NCBI GenBank assembly: GCA_904066235.2
Contig: CAJFCV020000001.1
Span: forward strand, 5,518,001 to 5,582,000
DNA length: 64,000 nucleotides
DNA from: Bursaphelenchus xylophilus
Taxonomy: Eukaryota; Nematoda; Chromadorea; Rhabditida; Aphelenchoididae
Direction: 5' to 3'
The stretch's first letter is position 1, and the number at the start of each line of letters is the position of its first letter. The notes beneath the pieces were generated by a model. That model saw nothing but the letters and a program-made list of their open reading frames with translations, was not told where the DNA came from and made no database searches. The position numbers and the translations under genes are program-made. Shown piece after piece: positions 1 through 13,035 of this stretch.

Positions 1-3000
1 AGTATGATGAAAAAGAAATCGTCCAGAAAGATGGTAAGATAGACGAAAGCTCATCTGCAGGTGATAATTTAGGGAAAAATACATTTGGTGACAAGAAATA
101 TTTTTGTTGGGGACCACTAAAACCGCCAATTATTTCCCACGAATTTGCATAGAATCAAAGGACAAAGTCTTCGTCAGATCAAATCATTCCCCTATTCTCA
201 GAAGTCGGTCTCTCGCTCCTTAGCGTGCGGTTGTATTTTCATGTATTTCTCGTCTGGCCCAATAAACATATTCTCTAATTCTGTCTACTTTCGTTATAGG
301 TGAGACTGAATCATCACTTCGTAAGCAGAACGGCGAAATGAAAGTTGAAATGAAACACGTCGTTGCCGAGGAAAAGACGTCTAGTAAAAATGATAAAAGT
401 GAGGTTGTAACTCCCGATGAGAATGGTTATGGTCCTAAAATAAATGGAAAGAGATTTGATGTTGCTTATAAGACGCGACTGAAGAAGGACATTACGGAAC
501 GAGAGATTGTTGCCTTAGAATTGGAAAAGGCTCCAAGGTGGATTTTACTGGTACTGGAAGATACTTCAGTCCCGCTCAGCAAAGACCGTTTGTTCTCTGC
601 GTTCACGGTAAGAATGCGACAATCTGGTAAATTGATGATTTTAGTTCAACTTTGGAAATGTAAGGGAAGCCAGCACTTTTGTAATACCACTCCTCCGACA
701 TCTGAAGTCACCCAAAAACATTGCGATATCATTGAATCCGGCCTGGTACTTTAGAATGCCGAATAAGACGGGGAAATCGATTGATATGCCGCTAGAGATG
801 ATGTCACTTTTGGAATTGGACATCATGGCGGGAAGGCCTTCCTTCTGTAATATACAGGGTGGTCCAGCTAAGTTCGCGGATGTAAAATGCTTATAACTTT
901 TTATAGGATTGTTCAATTTTTATGAGCAATAGCTCATTTTATTCCTTAGTAGTTGCCATTTTGTTTAAAAAAGACCATTAAAAACGAGCAATCCTACGTC
1001 GAGTTATGACCCTTCAAAGTCAAACATGCTTTTTCACGTAAATTTTTAAAAAAATTTAATTTTCAAAAATTTTTGAATTGCGGTGTCACCGCTCGCTGTT
1101 ACCGGGAAATGATGGTGAACAGAGCGATCCGAGCTATGCAAAATTGGCCCAATTTTGCCAGTCTTTGGTATTCTTCCATAATTTGGCGCCTCATTTGTTC
1201 ATCCTGGCGAACTCATTCCACCTCTTCTTCGATTACGCGCTTCAATTCCACGTCTTTGGGCGCCAATCCCTGATGAAAATCCGCTGTTTTAAGAACCCCC
1301 AAATGGAGAAATCTAGCGAAGTTAGATCAGGTGAACGTGGGGACCCAGCAATAGGAGCTGGTTGCCGCGCAGATCCCCGGCCCATCCAACGACCTGGAAA
1401 AACCTGGTCAAGGAGTTGACGGACCGCTATAGCAAAATGAGGTGGCGCGCCGTCTTGTTGAAAAACAAGACTGGCAAAATTGGCTGGTATCGCTCTGTTC
1501 ACCATCATTTCCCGGTACCAGCGAGCGGTGACACCGCAATTCAAAAATTTTTGAAAATAAAATTTTTTTTAAAATTTACGTGAAAAAGCATGTTTGACTT
1601 TGAAGGGTCATAACTCGACGTAGGATTGATCATTTTTAATGATCTTTTTTTTAAACAAAATGGCAACTACTAAGGAATAAAATGAGCTATTGCTCATAAA
1701 AATTGAACAATCCTATAAAAAGTTATAAGCATTTTACATCCGCGAACTTAGCTGGACCACCCTGTATATTTCATTGGATTTCCCACACAGCCGTCTGATG
1801 AAATGTTTAACGGACGATTGAAGAAGATCAATGATTTTATGGCTTCAAAATTTGGAGATCATTTCATAGACCCATGCAGATTTATGCCGCCAGGTCTGCC
1901 TAAAATCGATCTTACACGGCCAAATGACAATAAGCCAAAGTTATTGGACGATGAATTGAATTGTTTCTTATTGAAGGAAGCCATGAATTGGTTGATTAAC
2001 AATTCCAAGGATGATGTCGTTGTGAGGGAAGACAGTTCCGAAGATGAAGTTGATGATTTTGTCGCATCTGCGAGCAAAGAGATCAATGAGGGAGCTAAAA
2101 TACCTGACGAGAAGGCAGAGGAGATGGAAGAGCAAGTTGAAGTGGATGAAGCCAAAACGGCACTTGAGATTGGTTTGGAAAGAAAGGACAAAGATGATGG
2201 GATTGCTCATACAATCAATTTGAAGGACACGGATCATGTGGAAAAACTGGTTACAGTGGAAGAAAAAGAGTCAAAGAAGATTACTGCCTCTGCGACAGTT
2301 AACGTAGAAAGGAAGAACCAAGAAAGTGAGGGCGACAGAATTTCTGCAACCACCGAATCCAAGAAGATCCCAGAAGCCGGAGAAACATTGAACACGGAAG
2401 AGAGGGCATTGAGAAATATGTTATCGAAGACTCTTGTCAACGATTTGAAGTCAGAGATATTTTTGGAGCCCTCAGGAGACATGGGAAGAATCGGGTTGGA
2501 AGCTGTCTTTCTTCGCAACACTCTCGAGATGAAATGCGCGTTATGTCCAGAGCATATGCTTGCACAACAATTTAATTTGATGAAAAAAGTTTATCTTGGG
2601 CATCAGGTGGCAGCTTACATCTTTGGTCGCGTTAATGGATTCTTCAAGAAGAAAAGAAATTTCACAACTGATCCGATTGGACTTGGAGAAAAGATTAAGG
2701 CCGCTATATGCAGAATGATGACAGATTACACCCTACTTGAACTTGGCGAGTTACTGAGGCCAGCTGTGATTGCAACCTTAAAAGCTGATGAATTCGCACC
2801 TCTGAAGAGCGATGAGTATGTAATCTTGATGACTAATGGAAGCCTAGACCCATTGGCACATGGTGCGATCGTTCTTGGCCTTTTCTCGGCCCTCTTCCCT
2901 GATCCGGACGCTCCCGGAAGAAATATGGAGGAATTTTTCTTCCTTCTCGAACGATTGAAGAACAAGTTTGAGCATATCCACTTGATCGGTCGAGACGTCT

Positions 3001-4763
3001 TCAGAGCATCTCAGCCCTCTTCTGTCCCTGAAGTTGTCAATGAAACAGAAGCCAAACAATTGAAACAACGCATCGAAAGTGAAGCAAAAATCGTGCCGGA
3101 TGCAGTAATTGGCGTCAGGCTGAAAGGAAAGTTGAAACTGGCTGAACACGGCACATTGCAAGCAACATTGAACGTCTTTGGTCGGTACGAACCTTTCTTC
3201 AAACAGGACATACGGAAGTTCGATGATCAGCTGGTCGGTATGATGGTAAAGGCAATTGCGATGAAGATGTGTAAATGTTTTGGTCCAAGAGCCATTGGAA
3301 ATGTATTCAGACAGGAGATGGATCGTTTATTGACCATGGAAAAGTTCAAACCATCTACTCGAGAATTGACGACAGTCTTGGATAGAGAAGATCTGGATCT
3401 TGGTGTTTATGCACTCGTAGTTTGGGAAAAATTATTCATCGAAGACGAAGGTGTTCAAAAGGATATCCAGCTCAAAATGGATAAATCAACTGTGGCGCAG
3501 ACAGAACCCAAAACGAAAAAGATGGAAGGTCAGCCGGTAAAAACGACCGAGAAAATCGATCGACCGACCACATCCAAGGAGACAAGAGGGGAGTCAGGGT
3601 ACTGTAAATTGATGAGAGAAGTCCGATCAACAGTCGTGAGGCTCTCTCCAGCCGAAAGAAAAGACAAATCGACAGCGTTCATGTTCCAGATGATTGCCCG
3701 AAAAGTTGGATTTGCCGAGAATTACAAGAAAACGATTGCAGACACGTCCAACGAGAAGGACAAAGATTTCAGAAGGGTAAAAGATGCGATTCGTCGCTTG
3801 TTCGTCATCATCAGCAATAGTATTGCATCTCGCTTGTCATCGGCACCCGATCACGAGATTCCGGACTGTCTCCAAGTTGTCCTAAGTTATTGTGTGAATC
3901 AACTGCAAGCTGAGTTGACGGGACAGGATTTCAGAGAAGCTATTATCAAGTGTCAACCGACTGTAATCACAGACACCATTGTGAATGACTTATTGAAGAT
4001 GAACGACAACTTTTTGGGAGGATTTTTCTTCGAACTTGTCAGCCGAATTTTGATGCCTGATCAGGGTGATCCAAATCAAAAGAAAGTACCTCTAAAGGGA
4101 CCCCAAACTGTTTTCGAGGAGGTGATGCAAGTTTGTGGAGACATGGAGACCACTAATCTGATCGTCAAGAGAATTCAGGACTTTAAATTTACTACAGACC
4201 TCAGATCAAGCGTCCTTAGACAGCTCAGCCTGATGGATAATATAACATTGGCCAGGAAATTTAAAGCCCAATTCCAAAGGAAGGACACCATTTTCACAGA
4301 CACTGATTACGATCTCCTCTATAGGATTATCCGACGGTTTCATCCATTTTTACGGGATAAAACGAAAGCGTTCAAAGAGGAATTCAAACTGGGATATGTT
4401 CTCAAAGAAATTATCCCAGGCATTCTGTGCCACCCTGGGGTTGTCTTCGAAATATTTGCAGATGAACATGATAACCTCCAATTTGAACACTCGACCGTCG
4501 TTTTGAATAGGACCGTCGGTTTAGTTGGTCGGGAAGGCATGGTCTCATATTGGAATATCTTCCTCTGCGCTTTGGTTGATGACGATGTCGAAAAACAATG
4601 TATAAAACCTGAGAAACCTACCTCTTCTGTACGTGCGAGTAATGTAAGTCGAGATGTCAAGGTAGTCTTATATTACACGTTTTTAAGAGCTCATCCAGCC
4701 CTCCACAGCCCTTCCTCCAAGGCGCTAAGATATCGGATAAAGCCAAAACGGACTGCAACTTGA
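1..4763 (+). pseudogene. multi-repeat family protein, copy A, interrupted by a transposon
   Basis: Partial at the left edge. Exons read 1-33, 300-607, 645-854 and 1765-4643 or 4763; the introns have GTAAG donors and TAG acceptors and keep phase. The N-terminal part parallels copy B: an FNFG motif opens the third exon in both, and IGFPTQPSDE here matches LGFPVDPKDN there. The long last exon encodes an acidic Lys/Glu-rich linker, then helical repeats marked by YEPFF, LG..FR and LG motifs. Copy B carries two introns in this part that copy A lacks. A fold-back element at 855-1764 enters between codons of the third exon and brings in-frame stops; the flanking halves remain in frame across its TA duplication. 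A perfect GTAAGT donor at 4644 suggests the gene may once have continued, but I see no next exon. The function of the family is unknown. The gene is probably inactive unless the element is spliced out. Confidence 0.75.
855..1764. mobile_element. mariner-like fold-back element in the coding exon of copy A
   Basis: Long inverted repeats beginning CAGGGTGGTCCAGC are flanked by TA on both sides (853-854, 1765-1766), the Tc1/mariner signature. The arms carry mirrored transposase fragments. On the minus strand around 1242-1544 the motif QQDGAPPHF and the later PRSPDLTSLDFSIWG are typical of the C-terminal catalytic part of mariner-type transposases. No complete transposase remains, so the copy is non-autonomous. 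Confidence 0.88.
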
Positions 4764-4849
4764 TGTAGAGCTTTTGTGAATTATGAATCACTTTACGAAT
4801 ACTGGTAACTCGTATGTTATTCTTTTTGAGTTGAAATATTAATAATATA

Positions 4850-5752
4850 CAGGGTCTTTCAAGAAATGTGAAGGAAAGTAGGAGGCTATAACTTTCGGCG
4901 GAGGCGGCGCAGAGAGTTCGTTTTTGGAATATGTATTTTATAGCAACATTATTTTTTGCCTACGAAATAACAAGATTTTTAAGTGCAAACTGAGGTCGCT
5001 ACAACCTTTTAAAAAAGGGCTCTTTTACCCCGAAAACCAGGGTTTTTCGGTTGAAAATGATCGAGAAATTTCAGAGTTTTTCGGTCGAAAATCACCGAGA
5101 AATGTCGGGTTTTTTGGGGGGTTTCGATAGAGCTGACGTTGAAAACAGGGAAGGAAATTGCCAACACGTTGAAAATTAAGCAAATATTCGGCTACTCTTC
5201 ATTCTGACACTTTGGCTAGCCAACCAGTTTTCTCTAGCAGTTAAAAGTTTGGTTGTCATTCCTGCCCTTTGACGCCCATTACACCCCTTTGACTAGGTTT
5301 TTTAAGACTTCACAGACATTCTGGTGCCTTGTCTAGCCGATTCCAGGTCCCCAAATCCCCAAATGAAACACTGAAAATAAACTCGAAATCTGCCCCAAGT
5401 TGAGGCTAGCCGAATATTTGCTTACTTTTCAACGTGTTGGCAAGTTCCTTCCCTGTTTTCAACGTCAGCTCTATCGAAATCCCCCAAAAAACCCGACATT
5501 TCTCGGTGATTTTGGACCGAAAAACTCTGAAATTTCTCGATCATTTTCAACCGAAAAACCCTGGTTTTCGGGGTAGAGATGCCTTTACTTCAGAAGGTCG
5601 TAGCGACCTCAGTTTACACTCAAAAAGCTTGTTATTTCGTAGGCAAAAAATAATGTCACTGAAAAATACATATTCCAAAAACGAACTCTCTGCGCCGCCT
5701 CCGCCGAAAGTTATAGCCTCCTACTTTCCTTCACATTTCTTGAAAGACCCTG
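4850..5752. mobile_element. mariner-like palindromic element
   Basis: Inverted repeats begin CAGGGTCTTTCAAGAAATG and are flanked by TA (4848-4849, 5753-5754). The arms extend several hundred bases inward and match almost throughout, including a GGCGGAGGCGGCGC block at both ends. No transposase is recognisable. It lies about 90 bp past the last stop of copy A. Confidence 0.85.
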
Positions 5753-5754
5753 TA

Positions 5755-6794
5755 AGAGTGAAGACAGAAGATTTCGGAGGAAAATTTTGAAAATTTTTCG
5801 AATTCACTTTTTTTTGAAAAAGAGAGTAAAAATCGAGAAATTTTATGGGTCGGCGAGTAGGAATCGAAATAGCTTTCAAAATTTCCATTTTTGGAGTGAA
5901 TTCCGAGTTTACTTTTTTTCGCCTTTTTTGGAGTAAACTCAGAATTTACTCGCCGAAGGTGCCGGCGAGTAAATCCAGAGTTTACTCCCGGGGAACAGTT
6001 GACCCCTGGGCGCAAAAAATTTTTTTATCTGCGTTAGTAATTCGCGCCAAACTTTCGAAAAATTTTGCCGAATCCTGACTGGGAGGCTCCAGTCAGGATT
6101 CGCGGGGTTCCTGACCCTTCGTACAGTCAAAACTTCCTGACTGTGGTCCATTCAGGAATCCCGCGATTCTTGACTGGGTGAGGGGTCAATAACTGTTGAC
6201 TAGGACGAAGAAATAGGGAGAAAAAACGAAGAGAACGAGAGAAACGCGCGCTATTTCGTGCTTTCTCTGCCTCTCAGCGCCCTCTTTCCGTTTCGCGCTC
6301 TCTCTCTTTTTCGAAAGAAAGAGCGAGAGAGCGCAAAAAAGGAGAGAGAGAGCGAAAGAGCGGGAAACGAGGAGAGGGCGCAGAGAGGCAGAGAGAGCAC
6401 GAAATAGCGCGCGTTTCTCTCGCTCTCTTCGTTTTTTCTCCCCGTTTCTTCGTCTCAGGTGACTGGGATGTCGATTTGGAGGCCGCCCAGTCAAAAACAT
6501 TCCTGACTGCAGGAATCGCGGGATTCCTGACTGGGAGGCTCCCAGTCAGGATTCGGCATTGGAAGCGAGCAAAATCCAGATTTACTCGCCGCCATTCGAT
6601 TTCTCGGCCCCGGCGAGTAAACTCCCAGTTTACTCCCGAAAATCAAAATTTTTTTCAAATTTTGGAGTAAACTTCGTGTTTACTTTTTTTTTGGCATTTT
6701 TGGGAGTAAAAAAAATTTTTACTCCAAAATCGAAAAAAAAAGTGAATTCGAAAAATTTTCAAAATTTTCCTCCGAAATCTTCTGTCTTCACTCT
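5755..6794. mobile_element. palindromic element abutting its neighbour
   Basis: Inverted repeats start AGAGTGAAGACAGAAGATTT and are flanked by TA (5753-5754, 6795-6796). The left TA is also the right TA of the previous element. Sub-terminal repeats contain several GAGTAAAC / GTTTACTC motifs. The centre (about 6210-6450) is a long purine/pyrimidine-rich hairpin around TTTTTCGAAAGAAAG. No coding capacity was recognised. Confidence 0.8.
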
Positions 6795-6796
6795 TA

Positions 6797-9700
6797 TACC
6801 AGAAATTAGGGGGTCCCTTCGGGCCCCCCAATTTCTGGACTTCTACTTGTACTTTTAACTGATGATTTTGATTTTTTTAAAGTTTACCAAATGCTCGGGG
6901 GCCTGCGGCCCCCTCGCATGTGGAAAACTTCCAAAAATTTCCAGAAATTAGGAGGTCCCTTCGGGCCCCCCAATTTCTGGAACTTTTACTTGAACTTTTT
7001 ACTCTTGCTTTTGAACTTTCTCTAAACCTTTTGATTTTTTTGAAAGTGTTCCAAAGGCTCGGGGCCTGCGGCCCCTCGCATGCGGTGCCATGTCTCATAC
7101 TGAATGCTGTGAAGACTTTACTGGAAGGCTCGGGGGCCTGCGGCCCCCTCGCATGCGGAAAAGTTTCCAAGCTCCTAACTTCGTGTCAAATCCTATCCCA
7201 AATCCATCACTTTCCCCAAAAAACAAAATTCCAAAAATTCCTATCACAGTACTTTCCTATACAAAAGTACCACACTGTGCACCACTCAATTGCACTCGAA
7301 ACAGACCGCACCCCGCACTTGCATTTTACCCTTCGGGCCCCCTTTTTCTGGAAATTTTACTTGATCTTTTAACTCTTGTTTTTTATTTTGTTTTGTAATT
7401 TTACAAAAGGCTCGGGGCCTGCGGCCCCTCGCATGCGGTGCCATGTCTCATATTGAATACTAAAAAAGAAATGAAAGAAGATTACCTATTACCTCAAAGG
7501 CTCGGGGGTCTGCGGCCCCCTCGCATGCGAAAAAGTTCCTAAAATTCCTGTTTTCATCAAAGCCCTAACCTAAAACCCCTCACTACCCCTAAAAAACAAA
7601 TTTCCCACAATTTCTATCACAGCACCACGTACTCAACCCAAACTATGCAAAGGTACCACACTTTGCATCACTCACCTGCACTCGTACCCGACCGCACCCC
7701 GCAATCACACTTTTCTGACTGACTGCCAAACCGAGCAAAAATTTTGAAAATGATTTTTGAATTTTTCAAAAATTCCCATTTTCCCACGAAATCGACCGCG
7801 ATTTTTCGACCAATCAGCGCACGAATAGATTGGCTTCATTCCGACCGGACAGACAGACAATGAGTCCATTCTTTTACTTTAAAGAAAGGGGACCAGAAAT
7901 TAGGGGGTCCCTTCGGGCCCCCCAATTTCTGGTACTTTTACTTGTACTTTTAACTGTTGATTTTGATTTTTTAAAGTTTACAAAAGGCTCGGGGGCCTGC
8001 GGCCCCCTCGCATGTGGAAAACTTTCTAAAATTTAAATTTTATTTGAATTTTTACAACAGGCTCGGGGCCTACGGCCCCTCGCATGCGGTGCCATGTCTC
8101 ATACTGAATAATAAAAAATAAATGAAAGAAGATTACCTATTATCTGAAAGGCTCGGGGGCCTGCGGCCCCCTCGCATGCGGAAAAGTTTCCAAACTCCTA
8201 ACTTCGAAAAATCTTATCCCACTCCCCCAAATCCTATCCCACTTTCCCCAAAAAACAAAATTCCTAAAATTCCTATCACAGTACCATGTACTCAACCCAA
8301 AATATGCAAAAATTAAACCACTCACTTGCACTCCAAACCCGACCGCATTCCGCACTCACATTTTTGCGACTGACTGCTCCTCAAACCAAAACTTTCTCTC
8401 ACTAAAATTTCAGTTTTCATCAAAACCCTAACCCAAATTCATCACTTTCCCTAAAAATCAAAATTCCAAAAAATCCTATCGCAGTACCACTTACCCAATC
8501 CAAAATATGCAAAGTTCCCCAACTCTGCACCACTCACTTGCACCCGAAACCCGACCGCACTCCGGATTCACATTTCTGCGACTGACTGCTCCGCAAACCA
8601 AAACTTTGAAAATGATTTTGAATTATTTCCAATTTCCCACGACCGAGACCGATTTTTTGCTTCGAATTTTTCAAAATGAGAATTGTTTGGCTTCACGGAC
8701 AAAAAAACAGACAGAATAATTCTTTTGCTTTAATAATTCGTAACCAGAAATTAGGGGGTCCCTTCGGGCCCCCCAATTTCTGGAACTTTTACTTATTCTT
8801 TTACTCTTGCTTTTGAATTTTCTCTAAGCCTTATGATCCTTTTTGAATTTTTTCAAAAGGCTCGGGGCCTGCGGCCCCTCGCATCCGATGCCATGCTTAG
8901 TTCTAGTACTCATGCTCACAATGAATCCATAAAGTTTTATCTATTATAAAAGGCTCGGGAGCCTGCGGCCCCCTCGCATATGAAAAAGTTCCTAAAATTC
9001 CTAACTTTTCATCAATGCCCGTAACTCAGATTCATCACTTTCCCTAAAAAACAAAATTCCTAAAATTCCTATCACAGTACCACTTACCCAATCCAAAATA
9101 TGCAAAGTTCCCCAACTCTGCACCACTCACTTGCACTCCAAACCCGATCGCACCCCGCACGTGCATTTTACTGACTGACTGCTTCGCAAATCAAAAGTTT
9201 GAAAATGATTTTGAATTTTTGAAAAAATTCCCACGATCGAGACCGATTTTTTGCCTCGAATTTTTGAAAATGAGAATTGTTTGGCTTCACGGACAAAAAA
9301 ACAGACAGAATAATTCTTTTGCTTTCATAAAGGGGACCAGAATGTCGGGGGTCCCTGCGGGACCCCTCCATTCTGGCAGATTCAGCCAACCTTTATTCAG
9401 ATTTTTTTTGAAAATTTTAGATGCAATTTGAGGGTCGGGCGCCTTCGGCACCCTCCCATGAGTACAAACTGTCGCTGATTTTACACTAAGACGCTCGGGG
9501 GCCCTACGGACCCCCTCGCTTATGGTTTGCTTCCAGTTCGCACAATCAGAGACAGAATTCGCAGAGATTACAAAAAAATGCACACTGCACATACAGAGAA
9601 TTGCAATTTGAGGGTCGGGCGCCTTCGGCACCCTCCCATGAGTAGAAACTGTCACTGATTTTACCTTAAGACACTCGGGGGCCCTACGGACCCCTCGCTT

Positions 9701-12573
9701 ATGGTTCACCTCCAGTTCGAACAGTCAGAGACAAAAATTGCAAAAAAAGTGCGTATTGCACATGCAGAGAAAGGAACTGAGCCGTACACCACACTCACTT
9801 TCTCACAGACCGATTTTTGATTCCGAAATTTAGCGTGTGCCATTCTCCAGTTCGCACAATCAGAGACAGAATTCCCAGAGATAACAAAAAATCGCACACT
9901 GCACATGCAGAGAATTTCAATTTGAGGAAAAACTGTCGTTGGTCTTACCTTGTGATGCTCGGGGACCCCGCGGGCCACCTCGTTTCTCGTTTGCCTTCAC
10001 TTCGCACTATCAGAGCCAGATTTTGAAAAAATTTGCGCATTGCACATGCAGAGAAAAGAGCCGACCGCACACCACACTCATTTTCTCACAGACTGATTTT
10101 TGATTCCGAAATTGAGAAATGAGTTTGAATTTTCCCACGAATTTTCGAAATTGACCGATTTTTTGCTTCGAATTTTTCAAAATGATAATAGATTGGCTTC
10201 ATTTTGAGCGGACAGACAGACAGATAATGTGACATTCCCTTCGGGCCCCCCTATTTCTGGAACTTTTACTTGTTCTTTTACTCTTGCTTTTGAATTTTCT
10301 CAAAAGCTTTTGATTTTTTTGAGATTTTACAAAAGGCTCGGGGCCTGCGGCCCCTCGCACGCGGTGCTATGCCTCATTCAGGTACCGAAGCTCACGATGA
10401 ATGCTACAGTTTCAATTGAAAGGCTCGGGGGCCTGCGGCCCCCTCGCATGTGAAAAAGATCCTAAAATTTTTGAAATTTTGATCAAAACCCTAATCCAAA
10501 TTCATCACTTTCCCCTAAAAAAACAAAATTCCAAAAAATCCTATCGCAGTACCACTTACCCAATCCAAAATATGCAAACTACCCCAGTCTGCAACCCTCA
10601 CCTGCACTCGAACCCAACCGCATTCCGCACTCGCATTTTTGAGACTGACTGCTTCAATTGAAAGGCTCGGGGGCCTGCGGCCCCCTCGCATGCGGAAACA
10701 TTTCCTAAAATTCCCAATTTTTCATGAAAACCCTAACCCAAATTCATCACTTTCTCCGAAAAACAAAATTCTAAAAATTTTTATCACAGTACCACGTACT
10801 CAACCAAAAATATATAAAGGCACCCAACTCTGCACCACTCACCTGCACTCGTACCCGACCGCACTCTGCATTCACATTTTTGCGACTGACTGCTCCGCAC
10901 ACCAAAACTTTGAAAATGATTTTCAAAAATTCCCATTTTCCCACAATCGAGACCGATTTTTTGCCTCGAATTTTTCAAAATGAGAATTGTTTGGCTTCGG
11001 AATGACAGACAGAAAAACGTTCTTTTGCATTAATAAAGGGGACCAGAAATTAGGGGGTCCCTTCGGGCCCCCCTAATTTCTGGTACTTTTGCTTGTTCTT
11101 TTACTCTTGCTTTTTAAAATTTTTAAAAAGCTAAAAGCAAAACTTTTGATTTTTTTTTTGAGATTTTACAAAAGGCTCGGGGCCTGCGGCCCCTCGCATG
11201 CAGTATCATGCTTAATTGTCTCAAGCTCTAAACTTATACCTAAAAGGCTCGGGGGCCTGCGGCCCCCTCGCATATGAAAAAGTTCCTAAAATTCTCAACT
11301 TCCCATCAAAACCCTAACCCAAATTCATCACTTTCCCCAAAAACCAAAATTCCTAAAATTTGTATCACAGAACCTTATACCAAGCCCAAAATATGCAAAG
11401 TTCCCCAACTCTGCACCACTAACCTGCACTCGTACCCGACCGCACCCCGCACTCACATTTTTGCGACTGACTGCTCCCTCGCATGCGAAAACCTTTCTAA
11501 AATTTCCGAGTTTTCATCAAAACCCTAACCCAAATTCATCACTTTCCTTAAAAACCAAAATTCCTAAAATTACTATCACAGTACCACGTACTCAACCAAA
11601 AATATATAAAGGCACCCAACTCTGCACCACTCATCTGCACTCGTGCCCGACCGCACCCCGCACTCACATTTTTGCGACTGACTGCTCCGCAAACCAAAAC
11701 TTTGAAAATGACTTTGAATTTTTTCAAAAATTCCCACGACCGAGACCGATTTTTTGCCTCGAATTTTTCAAAATGAGAATAGATTGGCTTCGGAATGACA
11801 GACAGACAGAAAAAGATTCATTCTTTTACATTAATAAAGGGGACCAGAAATTAGGGGGTCCCTTCGGGACCCCCTATTTCTGGTACTTTTGCTTGTTCTT
11901 TTACTCTTGCTTTTTGAATTTTATCAAAAGCTTTTGATTTTTTTGAAATTTTTCGAAAGGCTCGGGGCCTGCGGCCCCTCGCACACGGTGCCACGTCTCA
12001 TATTGAATGCTGTGAAGACTGACTGGAAGGCTCGGGGGCCTGCGGCCCCCTCGCATGCGGAAAAGTTTCCAAACTCCTAACTTCGTGTCAAATCCTATCC
12101 TAAATCCATCACTTTCCCCTAAAAACAAAGTTCCTATCACAGTACCACGTACTCAACCCAAAATATGCAATAATACCCCACTCTGCACCACTTACTTGCA
12201 CTCCAAACCCGACCACATTCCGCACTCACATTTTTGCGACTGACGGCTCCTCAAACCAAAACTTTCTCTCACTAAAATTCCCGAGTTTTCATCAAAACCC
12301 TAACCCAAATCCTTCACTTTCCCTAAAAAACAAAATTCCAAAAAAATCCTATCGCAGTACCACTTACCCAATCCAAAATATGCAAAAGTTCCCCAACTCT
12401 GCACCACTCACTTGCACTCCAAACCCGACCGCACCGCGCACTCACATTTTTGCGACTGACTGCTCCGCAACCCAAAACTTTGAAAATGATTTTCAAAAAT
12501 TCCCATTTTCCCACAATCGAGACCGATTTTTTGCCTCGAATTTTTCAAAATGAGAATTGTTTGGCTTCGGAAT

Positions 12574-12611
<38 letters not shown>

Positions 12612-12640
12612 AAAAGATTCATTCTTTTGCATTCAGAAAG
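6797..12640. repeat. tandem array of GC-rich hairpin repeats
   Basis: About seven or eight degenerate units recur with irregular spacing of roughly 0.5-1 kb. A unit has, in order: a hairpin running from CCAGAAATTAGGGGG to CCCCCAATTTCTGG around CCCTTCGGG; a TC-rich spacer; a hairpin in CTCGGGGCCTGCGGCCCC; a longer version with five G/C; a C-rich block with ATCACTTTCCCC and GACTGACTGC; an AT-rich tail; and GACAGACAGA. Starts of the first hairpin are near 6799, 6940, 7890, 8742, 9337, 11043 and 11846. Open reading frames inside are short and repeat-derived. The array starts directly after a TA target site and stops abruptly before 12,645. Confidence 0.85.
12575..12611 (+). repeat. tetranucleotide microsatellite
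   Basis: About nine perfect tandem copies of ACAG. This is an expansion of the two- or three-copy GACAGACAGA motif present at the same position in the other array units. Confidence 0.95.
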
Positions 12641-12644
12641 GGGA

Positions 12645-12800
12645 TTATGTTGTTGGTTTTACACGAAATAAACTCATGACAAGCTTTAGCAAATCTGAGT
12701 CTGTCATTGCTAAGTGACGACTCTCTGAAAATGTGTGCAGGGCTTGGTTGAAGTCAGGATCAGCTAACTCCTTGAAAAATTCCTCTACGTCTTCTTCGAT
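12645..12800 (-). pseudogene. possible coding exon fragment, minus strand
   Basis: A 51-codon open stretch read on the minus strand ends in TAA at 12645-12647. Its composition is protein-like, with EEFFKELADPDF and LLKLVMSLFR, and suggests amphipathic helices. An in-frame stop lies just upstream of it, so it can only be part of a spliced gene or a remnant. No family was recognised. Confidence 0.35.
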
Positions 12801-13035
12801 TACTTATCGACCGAGCGCAGAGATCAATATAATTTGCGACGAAATGACACCATCGATTTAAAAAAATATTTATTTTGAAAATTTTATAAAATTTCTGGGA
12901 AAAATTATTGGATGGCCAGCCACTGCGATCTTTATAAGATAAAATCTAGTCGTCTTTTTATCGTCCCGAATTTTCCTTCATGTTATCTTATGGTTGACGA
13001 TTTTTAATCGAATTATTGTTCTAGGCGAAACCCTC

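Noticed and set aside
6920..12080. Many 60-150 codon open frames in the hairpin array
   Set aside because: They repeat with the units, shift frame between units and are low in complexity, so they are by-products of the repeats.
6797..12640. CRISPR-like array
   Set aside because: Units are long, irregular and degenerate with homologous spacers, in a eukaryotic context.
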